From Bryobacterales bacterium (lineage in GTDB: Bacteria > Acidobacteriota > Terriglobia > Bryobacterales > UBA6623): DNA of 46,325 nt. Location of the stretch: contig JAPPMB010000004.1 of NCBI GenBank assembly GCA_028819255.1, positions 1 through 46,325 of the forward strand, given 5' to 3'. Shown here in pieces: positions 17,625 to 25,643 of the stretch. The notes below the pieces were generated by a model that worked only from the letters and a program-made list of their open reading frames with translations, did no database searches and had not been told where the DNA came from. The translations under genes were made by a program, and so were the position numbers. Numbering within the stretch: position 1 is the stretch's first letter; every line of letters begins with the position of its first letter.

Positions 17625-20600
17625 ATGGCGCGGAGCAGGGCTAATCCTCAGGCTGCCGCGGCCATGTCCGCTCGTGTGCTCCACGGGAGCTGGGTGCCGG
17701 AGGAATCCGGTGGACGGTTCGTTTTCTGGGCCGAGGTCGCCAACGGCGCTCGCGCGCGGCGCCAGCGCAGGCATCCGTTCCACCTGCGGCAATTGGAACT
17801 CGAGGCGCTGGTCTCGACCGCCGTCGGCCGGTCCGGCAACACTGCCGTCAGGGCCGTGCCGAAGGGCGTCTGGATCGCGTTGCCGGGCGATGGTTCGCGC
17901 CCTGCCCCGTCACTTGAGCTGCAGGCGGAGCTGGACCGCGATTTCAAGACCCCGGACTCTTGGGGGGTGTGGAACGTAGACGCCGTAGCCGCCCAGGACC
18001 CCGTCTCCGCGTTGGCTCTCATGCGGAAACGGGCCGGCGATGGAGCCGACGCGCTCCGGGTCGGACACGACCTGCGGTTCTGGTTCCGGCTGGCGCATCG
18101 TCTTGTGCGAATCGTTCGCCGTCACGAATACCTGCCGGCGATCCATGCGTCAGGCGCGGCGACGCCGAAAGGCAGGGCCTCGAAACGTCGCCGGGCCAAA
18201 GTCCGGTTCGATGTGGGCTGGGAGCTGGCTGACGCAGTGGAGGCCGACATTGTCGAACCATATTCCCGGTCCATCCCCGGCGTGTGTCGGAGCGTATGGG
18301 CCAAGCGGCCGAAACGCCAGGGCAGTGGTCCTGCGATTCGCGATGCGCACGGCCTTGTGCGCCACTTTCTTGAAGTACAGCTCGATCGTGCGGTCGGCGG
18401 CTCGAGCTTTCCCCGGTCCGCGTTCGGACCGATCAAGGATTCGCTCCTCGTGCATGGGCTGCCTCAGCCGACCGGGTCGGTCGGAGGGGACATCCCCGCA
18501 CCCAGGGTTGACGAGCGCACCTGGGCGCAGTGGCGCCTCTGGCGCGACAGGATCCAGCGGGGCTCCGGGGATGTGGACGAAGTGATCTGCCTCCGTCTCG
18601 CTGACGCCCCGCGGGCCACCCCGAACGCCTGGCTCCTCGAATGGCTGCTGTCCTCGCGGAAGGACCCGTCCCTGCTGCTGCCGCTGCGCCGATTCTGGGC
18701 ACGCGGCAAGGCCCGGCGTCCCGCCGGCAGGCGCGTCCGCGAGGTGCTGCTGCAGCTCGGCCAGGCCGCGCGCATCTACGCCAAGCTCTGGGAGGGCATG
18801 CGCAGCGACGCGCCTGAAGGAGTCACACTGAACCGCAACGAGGCACTCGAGTTCCTGCGGCGGCACGCTCCCGTACTACAGGGAGCGGGATTCCGGGTGA
18901 TTGTGCCCGCATGGTGGACCGTGAGCGGCCAGCGCCGCCTGCGATTACGGATCAGGACGCGCGGCACACGGGGTTCGGACTCGATGGGCAGCGACTCGAC
19001 CGGCATGTTCGGGTTCGACTCGCTGGTCGAGTTCGAGCCCCAGGTCGTCCTTGACGGCAAGCCGCTGACACGCGCCGAATGGGAACGGGTCGTGAAGGCA
19101 AAGGAGGGGCTGATCCAGCTCCGCGGCGAGTGGATGGAACTCAAGAGCGAAGAGGTGTCCCGGCTGGAAGAGTTCTGGGAATCCGGAGGCGCCCTCCGCG
19201 AGATGACGGTCGCCGACCTTCTGCGGGCCGACGCGGATTCCGGCCGCACCGGCACAGAGATCGTGCATGAGGGGGCCGCCGGGGGAATGCTCTCCGCGCT
19301 TCGCGGTGTTGGCGGTCTCGAGAAGCTCGCTCAGCCTGCCCGCTTCGTCGGAGAACTGCGCGAGTACCAGCTGCGGGGATTCCGCTGGCTTGCCTATCTC
19401 GAGCGGCTTGGATTCGGCGCCTGCCTGGCGGATGACATGGGCCTGGGCAAAACCGTACAGGTGATCGCGACCATGCTGCGCGACAGGAACACCCATCCCG
19501 ATGGCGGGCCGACTCTGCTCGTTGCTCCCACCTCAGTGCTCGGAAACTGGCAGCGCGAAACCCGGCGGTTCGCCCCCGACCTCACGACCCACATCCATCA
19601 CGGCGCGAAGCGGGCACGGACCAGGAAGGCGCTGGAGAGCGCGATCCGGGGAGCCGACATGGTGATCGTGTCCTTCGGCGTGGCCAGGCTTGACGCAAAA
19701 TTCCTCAAGCAGGTGAAGTGGCGGCGGCTGGTCGTGGACGAGGCCCAGAATATCAAGAATCCCACTGCGGCTGTCACCAGGGCGGTTCGCGGCATCCGCG
19801 CGGGCCGCCGGATCGCGCTCACCGGCACCCCGGTCGAGAACCGCCTGATGGACCTCTGGTCGCTGTTCAGCTTCCTCAACCCGGGGTATCTCGGCACGAT
19901 GACCGACTTTCGGAAGACCGTGGAGCGCCCGATCATGCGCAACAACGACCGGGATGCAGCCCAGCGGCTCCGCGGCATGGTCCGGCCGTTCGTTCTCCGG
20001 CGCATGAAGACCGACAAGGCAATCATCAAGGACCTGCCGGAGAAGGTCGAGCAGAACTCGTACTGCAACCTGACGCCCGAGCAGGCCACGCTGTACGAGG
20101 CTACGGTGCGCGACCTGGAGGCGCGGCTGGACGACTCGGAGGGAATCGGACGCCAAGGCCTGATGCTCTCCACGCTCATGCGCCTGAAGCAGATCTGCAA
20201 CCACCCGGCCCAGTTCCTGCAGGACGGCAGCGCATTCTCTGAATCGCGCTCGCACAAGCTGGCACGTGTGTGCGCGATGCTTGACGAGATCGAGGCGGAG
20301 GGCGAGAGCGCTCTCGTGTTCACTCAGTTCACGGAGATCGGGAAATCGCTGGAACGCCTTTTCCGGGCGCGCTACGGCGGGGGGATCTACTATCTGCATG
20401 GAGGCACGCCGCGCACGCGGCGGGAGCACATGGTGGAAGAGTTCCAGAATCCGGACACGGAGCGCGCCATCTTCGTGCTTTCCCTGCGCGCGGGAGGCAC
20501 CGGAATCACACTGACCAGGGCCAATCACGTCATCCACTTCGATCGCTGGTGGAACCCGGCGGTGGAGAACCAGGCGACCGACAGGGCCTATCGCATCGGG

Positions 20601-20795
20601 CAGAACAAGAGCGTTTTCGTACACAAGATGGTGACCATGGGCACACTGGAGGAGCGGATCGACGCGCTGATCGAATCCAAGAAGCAGCTGGCCGAGGAGA
20701 TTGTCGGGGGTGATGAGTCCTGGCTGGCAAGTCTCAGCAACGATGACTTCCGCAAACTGATCTCGCTGGACCGGGGCGAGGCCGTGACGGGCTGA
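17625..20795 (+). CDS. SNF2-family DEAD/DEAH helicase
   Basis: A 1056-residue SWI2/SNF2 ATPase that would translocate on double-stranded DNA. The N-terminal half (about 1-560) is the poorly conserved 'SNF2 helicase-associated' region found in bacterial members. The ATPase begins near 580: LADDMGLGKT (Walker A, about 600-609), VDEAQNIKN (DEAQ box, about 704), LTGTPVENRLMDLW, then the second RecA lobe with LHGGTPRTRR, SLRAGGTGITLTRANHV and RAYRIGQ (about 987). All catalytic motifs are intact. ATG 17625 is used; an internal ATG at 17664 (MSARVLHGSW) is a plausible alternative. The next gene, 14 bases on, encodes a SWIM zinc-finger partner, a recurrent bacterial pairing. Confidence 0.93.
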   Translation: MARSRANPQAAAAMSARVLHGSWVPEESGGRFVFWAEVANGARARRQRRHPFHLRQLELEALVSTAVGRSGNTAVRAVPKGVWIALPGDGSRPAPSLELQAELDRDFKTPDSWGVWNVDAVAAQDPVSALALMRKRAGDGADALRVGHDLRFWFRLAHRLVRIVRRHEYLPAIHASGAATPKGRASKRRRAKVRFDVGWELADAVEADIVEPYSRSIPGVCRSVWAKRPKRQGSGPAIRDAHGLVRHFLEVQLDRAVGGSSFPRSAFGPIKDSLLVHGLPQPTGSVGGDIPAPRVDERTWAQWRLWRDRIQRGSGDVDEVICLRLADAPRATPNAWLLEWLLSSRKDPSLLLPLRRFWARGKARRPAGRRVREVLLQLGQAARIYAKLWEGMRSDAPEGVTLNRNEALEFLRRHAPVLQGAGFRVIVPAWWTVSGQRRLRLRIRTRGTRGSDSMGSDSTGMFGFDSLVEFEPQVVLDGKPLTRAEWERVVKAKEGLIQLRGEWMELKSEEVSRLEEFWESGGALREMTVADLLRADADSGRTGTEIVHEGAAGGMLSALRGVGGLEKLAQPARFVGELREYQLRGFRWLAYLERLGFGACLADDMGLGKTVQVIATMLRDRNTHPDGGPTLLVAPTSVLGNWQRETRRFAPDLTTHIHHGAKRARTRKALESAIRGADMVIVSFGVARLDAKFLKQVKWRRLVVDEAQNIKNPTAAVTRAVRGIRAGRRIALTGTPVENRLMDLWSLFSFLNPGYLGTMTDFRKTVERPIMRNNDRDAAQRLRGMVRPFVLRRMKTDKAIIKDLPEKVEQNSYCNLTPEQATLYEATVRDLEARLDDSEGIGRQGLMLSTLMRLKQICNHPAQFLQDGSAFSESRSHKLARVCAMLDEIEAEGESALVFTQFTEIGKSLERLFRARYGGGIYYLHGGTPRTRREHMVEEFQNPDTERAIFVLSLRAGGTGITLTRANHVIHFDRWWNPAVENQATDRAYRIGQNKSVFVHKMVTMGTLEERIDALIESKKQLAEEIVGGDESWLASLSNDDFRKLISLDRGEAVTG

Positions 20796-20809
20796 TCGGG
20801 AGAGAGCCA

Positions 20810-21658
20810 ATGGCAGTCGGAAGCAAGACCTGGTGGGGCCGGCGGTTTCTCCGGTCGCTGGAGAATCTCATGGATCCGGGGCGCCTGTCCCGCGGGCGCA
20901 GCTACAGGCTCCCCCACCGGCGAAAGAAGTTCGAGATCCGCAAGGGAACGGTCACGGCAACGATGGTGGGGAACATCAATCCCTACTTCGAGGTCTATGA
21001 GACGCCCTACTACAGGGTGAAGATCGAGTTCGAGCGGATTCCTGCCACCCGCTGGACTGCGATCGTGAAGAGGCTCGGGACCAACGCGGACTGGGTGACG
21101 CACCTGATCCTAGGTGAAGTGCCGCCCACAATCGAGGAGGCCCTGAAGGATTCCCCGGTCAAGCTGCTGCCGCGGTCGCGCAAGGACATCAAGTCCTCCT
21201 GCTCCTGCCCGGACTGGGCCAACCCGTGCAAGCACGTGGCGGGACTGTACTATCACGTGGCATCCCTGCTGGACCGCGATCCCCTCCTGCTATTCGAGTT
21301 CCGGGGAATCGATCGCTCGACCTTGATGAAGGGGCTGTCGAAGTCCGAATTCGGGAGGGCTCTAAGCGCTCGCGCCGGAAACATCCATCCGAAACTCGGC
21401 CCCTCCTTGGACGAGCCCCGTTACTCGCCCGTCGAGGAGCACGAGCCTGACATGCCGACGGACGATCTGAGGGCCTTCTGGAGAGGCACTCCGCTTCCGC
21501 GGGAGGAGGGGGATGCGACCGACGATGCTCTGATTCCGGCACTGTTGCTTCGACGGGAGGGCGACTACCCGGAATTCTGGCATCGGGAGAATTCGTTCCT
21601 TGATGCCATGGAGGGGATCTACGGTCGCGTAGCGAAGCGTCTGGCCAAGCTGCCGTAA
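20810..21658 (+). CDS. SWIM zinc-finger protein, partner of the SNF2 helicase
   Basis: A 282-residue cytosolic protein. The SWIM finger CSCPDWANPCKH is at 131-142 with ligands Cys131, Cys133, Cys140 and His142 (CxC-x6-CxH). The N-terminal part (WWGRRFLRSLENLMDPGRLS, about 8-27) matches the usual start of bacterial SWIM proteins encoded beside SNF2 helicases. The C-terminus is variable and acidic. It starts 14 bases after the helicase stop, behind GGGAGAG, so the two are almost certainly co-transcribed. SWIM domains bind DNA or protein; a targeting role for the helicase is inferred. Confidence 0.92.
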   Translation: MAVGSKTWWGRRFLRSLENLMDPGRLSRGRSYRLPHRRKKFEIRKGTVTATMVGNINPYFEVYETPYYRVKIEFERIPATRWTAIVKRLGTNADWVTHLILGEVPPTIEEALKDSPVKLLPRSRKDIKSSCSCPDWANPCKHVAGLYYHVASLLDRDPLLLFEFRGIDRSTLMKGLSKSEFGRALSARAGNIHPKLGPSLDEPRYSPVEEHEPDMPTDDLRAFWRGTPLPREEGDATDDALIPALLLRREGDYPEFWHRENSFLDAMEGIYGRVAKRLAKLP

Positions 21659-21751
21659 CACCCCGCCGGTGCTCGCCCGGGATGGACCAGCCTGCCCGGA
21701 AGCCTGCCGCCGTCCACGCTGCGGCGGAGCATCGACCGAAGTGGCCGAACT

Positions 21752-22024
21752 TCACTCCAATACGGGAAGATCCTCGGGTCGCACAAGCACCCTGATGGTG
21801 CGCGGCATGCCGGGCACTCGGGAAATCAGCCCATGTCGCTCCAGGTTGATAACCATCTGATGGACAGTCGGTGGCGTCACTCCGAAGTGCCGCCTCATGT
21901 CGGCCTCGGCGGGCGGCCTTCGGTGGATCTTCGAGTACGCATGGATGAAGGCCAAGTACTGGCCCTGCTTCCAGGTGAAACTGTGTCTCGGCGGGCGACC
22001 CGCCTTCGCTTCGCTATCCATCAT
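21752..22024 (-). CDS. Small LexA-type winged-helix DNA-binding protein
   Basis: A 90-residue protein consisting only of a LexA-like N-terminal helix-turn-helix. It includes FTWKQGQYLAFIHAYSKIHR, then RPPAEADMRRHFGVTPPTVH (recognition helix) and LERHGLISRVPG (wing). There is no peptidase part, so it is not a full LexA. The start is well fixed: AAGGAAGGAA stands directly upstream of ATG 22024. Longer frames to 22255 have no coding character. Small proteins of this kind occur as stand-alone regulators; the target is unknown. It faces away from the SNF2/SWIM pair (convergent). Confidence 0.85.
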   Translation of the reverse strand: MMDSEAKAGRPPRHSFTWKQGQYLAFIHAYSKIHRRPPAEADMRRHFGVTPPTVHQMVINLERHGLISRVPGMPRTIRVLVRPEDLPVLE

Positions 22025-22304
22025 TTCCTTCCTTGAGACATTCTTAACAGCGGCATGCGATCGCGTGCCCACTGCGCCACGCGCGAATGCCGCCTGAGGG
22101 CGACAGACCGGACGGGTTTCCCGGTGCCGCGCCTCTCTGGCCGGCCCGTGCTCGACCCCGTGGAGATCCCCGAGAAGCTTCTTGCGGGCAGTCTCCAGGT
22201 AGCCGCCGGCCCTCCGCCGGACACCTTTCTCCCCTTGCTCGCGTCCATTCCCCATTCAACTCGTTTCTTAGGAATGGGGCTGTGAAGGGTCCCTGAATCG
22301 GGAT
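22025..22304. other. Intergenic region
   Basis: Upstream region of the small winged-helix gene. Nothing recognised; nearby frames are GC-rich noise. Confidence 0.4.
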
Positions 22305-22336
22305 CCGGCCCCGGGCATCCGGAAGCCCGGGGCCGG
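22305..22336. repeat. Strong GC hairpin
   Basis: Twelve-base perfect stem CCGGCCCCGGGC (22305-22316) and GCCCGGGGCCGG (22325-22336) with loop ATCCGGAA. It lies at the end of the IS1595 remnant. It has no T-run, so a terminator role is uncertain. Confidence 0.65.
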
Positions 22337-22344
22337 GTGAGAAG

Positions 22345-22660
22345 GCCATTCACGCTGGCCAAGCCCGCCCGCAGGCAGTGCCCCAGATGCCGGGCGGACC
22401 CTTGCGAGATACCCAGCTCGCCATGCGGCTTCATGCTGGAGATGCCCTCTTGATGCAAGCGGTCAGCAGGCAGATGGCCAGGGCCCAAGTCCGGTAGATG
22501 AGCTTGGAGTCGGCCATGGCGTTGCCGGTGCAAACCGAGAAGCGCCTGCCGCAGGGACACCAGCGGTAGAGGATTGATGGGTGCGCGCAGCCGAAGAGGA
22601 CGTTGGGCGAGCCGCAGTCCGAGCGCGGGGGCACGGGGACCCCGGCAATCAACCCTTTGC
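22345..22660 (-). pseudogene. IS1595-family transposase, N-terminal fragment
   Basis: The first frame holds the zinc-ribbon region (DCGSPNVLFGCAHPSILYRW, CGRRFSVCTG) and then MADSKLIYRTWALAICLLTA followed by CIK. A frameshift near 22450 leads into the next frame, GISSMKPHGELGISQGSARH then LGHCLRAGLA. This matches IS1595 transposases ('RFSVrTGTvm..SKl....W..AiyLlt...KGiSSmkLhrdLgvtqksAW...HRLR'). The DDE catalytic domain is missing downstream. A stretch just upstream on the same strand (about 22665-22830) has weak likeness to the family's C-terminal block, possibly a scrambled piece. Confidence 0.75.
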
Positions 22661-22843
22661 TGCCCCTTGGCTCCGCGACATGCGGATAGTGCAAGGCGCA
22701 ATCGGCGTGCAACACCCCTGTAAGCACGAGGGAGTCCGGCGCCACATGCGGCGGGGAGGTGTCGCACAGGAACGCCACCAGAGCCTCGGACGCTTGTGGG
22801 ACTCTTCGGGATCGAGGGCGCATGCGCATTGCACGGCCGCAAC

Positions 22844-23953
22844 TCAGCCGAGGCGCTGCGCACGGCCCGTTTGGGCAGCTCGGTAGCAGCCAAACACGGT
22901 CCGCAGGGCTTGGAGGCTGTCGTCGACGGTGAGTGGAGGTTCCTCGAGGCCAGCGCTTGCGCGCACGCAGGCCTTTACGAAGGGCGTGTAGCCTGACGGT
23001 CCCGGAAACCTGTCGATCCGATGAATGCGGGAATCTTGCTCCTTCCGGCTGTACCAGGAGAGCGGGAGACCGCCGTGCCGTCTGACTTCGAGCCAACCAT
23101 GCGAACCCCAGATCTTGATGTGGGAATGGTACCCCCGATCGAGATAGTAGCCCGAAGTCATCGTTCCGAAAGCGCCGTTCGCGAACTTCATCGCGATGGC
23201 GGCCGAGTCTTCCACATCCAGAGGCTGGCCGCCGACCACACCGGTGAATCCCGCGACTTCGACGATGTCAGAGTCCGTCAGGAACGTAGTGAGGTCGAGC
23301 CAGTGGATCCCCAGCCAAATCAGGTGGCCGCCCCCGCCGCGCGCTTTCTCGGCGTACCAGGTCTCGTGGTAGGCGGGGCGGGTCAGACGGGTTTGGTCGG
23401 CGATCAGATGCGCCTCGACACCGTAGATCTTGCCCATCATGCCTTCGCCGATCAGCCGTCGAGCCTCGCGGGCTTCGGGATTGAGGCGATTCGCAAGTGC
23501 CAGCATCAGATGCAGATCATTCGTCTTCGCAATTTCGTGGAGTCGCTCAAAGTCCTCAATGCGAACGCAGGCCGGCTTTTCAGCCATGACATGGCAGCCC
23601 GCCCGGAGCGCGACTTCGATCGCCGGCGGCGCAAGTGCAGCCTCCATGCTGACAAGGGCCATGACGGGCCTTTGTTCCCTTACGAGGGTCGCCGGCTCGC
23701 CGTATACGGCGATGAGCTTCTCTCCCAGAGCCTCCCGGGCGGCGTCGACGTTTTGCCGGCCCGGGTCGGACAACGACACTGCAGCCACTTCGTCGGCCTC
23801 AGCGAGCGCCGAAAAGTAGGCGTCCAAATGTGCGCCGCCAGCGTGCGTGATCACGCCCACCTTGATTCCTTCGCGCGCCGCCGACCCGGCCGCAGCGGCA
23901 GGCAAAAGCGCGGCCCCGGCCCCCAGTACCTTGGCGAAAACTCTTCGTTGCAT
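22844..23953 (-). CDS. Gfo/Idh/MocA-family oxidoreductase (second of a pair)
   Basis: A 369-residue protein with an exported-type N-terminus (MQRRVFAKVLGAGAALLPAA; 'RR' followed by a hydrophobic stretch, possibly Tat). It keeps the Gfo/Idh/MocA EKP motif at 125-127 and the C-terminal domain (GGGGHLIWLGIHWLDLTTF). The usual GxGxxG nucleotide loop is changed to VITHAGGAHLDAY (34-46), so cofactor binding may be altered or lost. It begins 31 bases after the stop of the preceding family member and is probably translated from the same transcript. Substrate unknown; a role in carbohydrate or inositol-type metabolism is inferred from the family. Confidence 0.85.
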   Translation of the reverse strand: MQRRVFAKVLGAGAALLPAAAAGSAAREGIKVGVITHAGGAHLDAYFSALAEADEVAAVSLSDPGRQNVDAAREALGEKLIAVYGEPATLVREQRPVMALVSMEAALAPPAIEVALRAGCHVMAEKPACVRIEDFERLHEIAKTNDLHLMLALANRLNPEAREARRLIGEGMMGKIYGVEAHLIADQTRLTRPAYHETWYAEKARGGGGHLIWLGIHWLDLTTFLTDSDIVEVAGFTGVVGGQPLDVEDSAAIAMKFANGAFGTMTSGYYLDRGYHSHIKIWGSHGWLEVRRHGGLPLSWYSRKEQDSRIHRIDRFPGPSGYTPFVKACVRASAGLEEPPLTVDDSLQALRTVFGCYRAAQTGRAQRLG

Positions 23954-23984
23954 CGACGCTGTGCTCCTTTTCGAATAACGCTTT

Positions 23985-25253
23985 CTAGCTGTTCTGAATC
24001 CGCCTGGTTTCCGGATCGAAGATCTTTCGCCTTCCGCTCCAGAGTGCGTCTGTTGCCATGATGCACGCGACTGAGTGGCCATAGCCAGCCTCGACCGGCG
24101 CATAGAGCGTATCGTGGTCTCGCCTCCGCACCGCGTCGAGCCAATTCGCCATATGGTGCATCGTCCCTGGCTTATCTGGAATTTCTTCCGCCCTTGCGAG
24201 AGCGTTTGGGTGTTCGCTCCCTTCTCCGGATACGCGCCAGATGTTTTCGACCTCGAGAGTTCCCAGCGTGCCCATCACCCGGGTGGCGCTGCCGGCGGCG
24301 TTGCTGAGGCAGGTCGAATAGCTGGCCAGGAACTTCTTGGCGCCGCGCCCGTATTCGAGAGCGACCTCGACGTTGTCGGGGTTCTCGCGATAGTCATGGA
24401 AGAAGTACACGCCCCCGTGCGCCACAACGCTGCTCGGATACGGCTCGCCCGTCAGCATGTGAATCACATCAACTCCGTGTGTCATCCATTGGTCAATGAT
24501 CGCGCTAGAAAAGTCCCGAAACAGACGGAATGAACGGTAGATCTTGGGGTCGAAAGGGCGGTAGGGTTTCCCCATCAGGAAAGCCTCCCAGTCAACGTCG
24601 CTTTCCTTCAACGAATCCAGATCTTCTTGTTTCCTGGCCCATCGGTAGGGGCTGTAGGCGTTCCAGACGACATCTACCTTGACGATGTCACCGACGCGAC
24701 CTTCCTCGATCACGTCCGTGGCCGAGCGGTAACGCGGGTAGCTTCGCCGTTGCGTCCCGATCTGGACGATCCGGTCTGATTGCTCCACCGCTGCCAGCGC
24801 TTCGTTGGTCTCCGAGAGAACGTTTCCCATCGGTTTCTCACAGTAGACGTCCTTTCCGGCTTCCACGGCGGCCTTCAGCATCTTGGCGTGCTGGTGATCG
24901 GGGGTGGCGATGATCACGGCGTCGATCTCTCGATCGGCGAGCAGTTCTTCGTAACGCCGATAGGACTTCGGTTGCGCACCGTAGGATTCGCTGACCAACT
25001 TTGCCGCTGCTTCCAGACGCCGTTTCCAGATATCGCAGACGGCTGTGACTCGGGCTTGGTGGTTGCTGCCGAACTCGATGCACTCCTTCATCACCTGCGT
25101 ACCGCGCCCGCCGGGGCCGATCACACCCACCTGGATCATGTCATTTGCGCCTCGGGACTGCCCGAGGGTGACTTGTCTCGTTGTGGCTAGCGCCATGCCG
25201 GCGGCTGAGGAAGCGCTAAGAAAGTGACGTCGATTCATTTGAGAGTTCTCCAT
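23985..25253 (-). CDS. Gfo/Idh/MocA-family oxidoreductase with Tat signal (first of a pair)
   Basis: A 422-residue Tat-exported oxidoreductase. The signal is MNRRHFLSASSAAGMALATT (from residue 6); the start at 25253 is favoured by GAGAGGGGGG about nine bases upstream. The Rossmann loop GPGGRG is at 46-51, ATPDHQH at 117-123 and EKPM at 139-142. A conserved middle block (WNAYSPYRWARKQEDLD) is typical of planctomycete/acidobacterial periplasmic members. Full length, no lesions. The second family member follows 31 bases after the stop. Confidence 0.9.
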   Translation of the reverse strand: MENSQMNRRHFLSASSAAGMALATTRQVTLGQSRGANDMIQVGVIGPGGRGTQVMKECIEFGSNHQARVTAVCDIWKRRLEAAAKLVSESYGAQPKSYRRYEELLADREIDAVIIATPDHQHAKMLKAAVEAGKDVYCEKPMGNVLSETNEALAAVEQSDRIVQIGTQRRSYPRYRSATDVIEEGRVGDIVKVDVVWNAYSPYRWARKQEDLDSLKESDVDWEAFLMGKPYRPFDPKIYRSFRLFRDFSSAIIDQWMTHGVDVIHMLTGEPYPSSVVAHGGVYFFHDYRENPDNVEVALEYGRGAKKFLASYSTCLSNAAGSATRVMGTLGTLEVENIWRVSGEGSEHPNALARAEEIPDKPGTMHHMANWLDAVRRRDHDTLYAPVEAGYGHSVACIMATDALWSGRRKIFDPETRRIQNS

Positions 25254-25643
25254 CGTTGGTTCCCCCCTCTCAATGAGACTGAACTTCCTTAGGCCGCATG
25301 GCCCTCGCTCCTGCAGGGGAGTTCCTGCAATAGTCTATCCCGAGTTCGCCATTCTTGGATCGCTTGTTTGCAGCCTTTGGATTCCATGGCACTTATGAAT
25401 TCGCCAGTCTCGTTATGTCACTCCATTTCTAAGTCTGTTGCGTCTCCCGACCGCAGGGCAGCCTGCGCCTTGGACGCGCTGGCGGAGGCCAGCGCTCGGG
25501 ACGTCTTGAGTCCCATCGTCGGCTCCAGCCCCGCCTGTAGGCCCAGCTCCCTCGCGATCGCCGCCGCTCCCGGGTCCGGCCGCACGCGCAGCCACTGGAG
25601 GTTCTGCGGACGGGCCGTTTGCGGCTCCAGCTTGTTCCGGATT
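25254..25643. other. Intergenic region between two minus-strand units
   Basis: About 390 bases. It contains a short inverted repeat TGCAGG/CCTGCA near 25312-25335 upstream of the oxidoreductase start. A TTG-initiated frame (25418-25651) overlaps the DUF1501 stop, but I could not support it as a gene. Confidence 0.4.
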
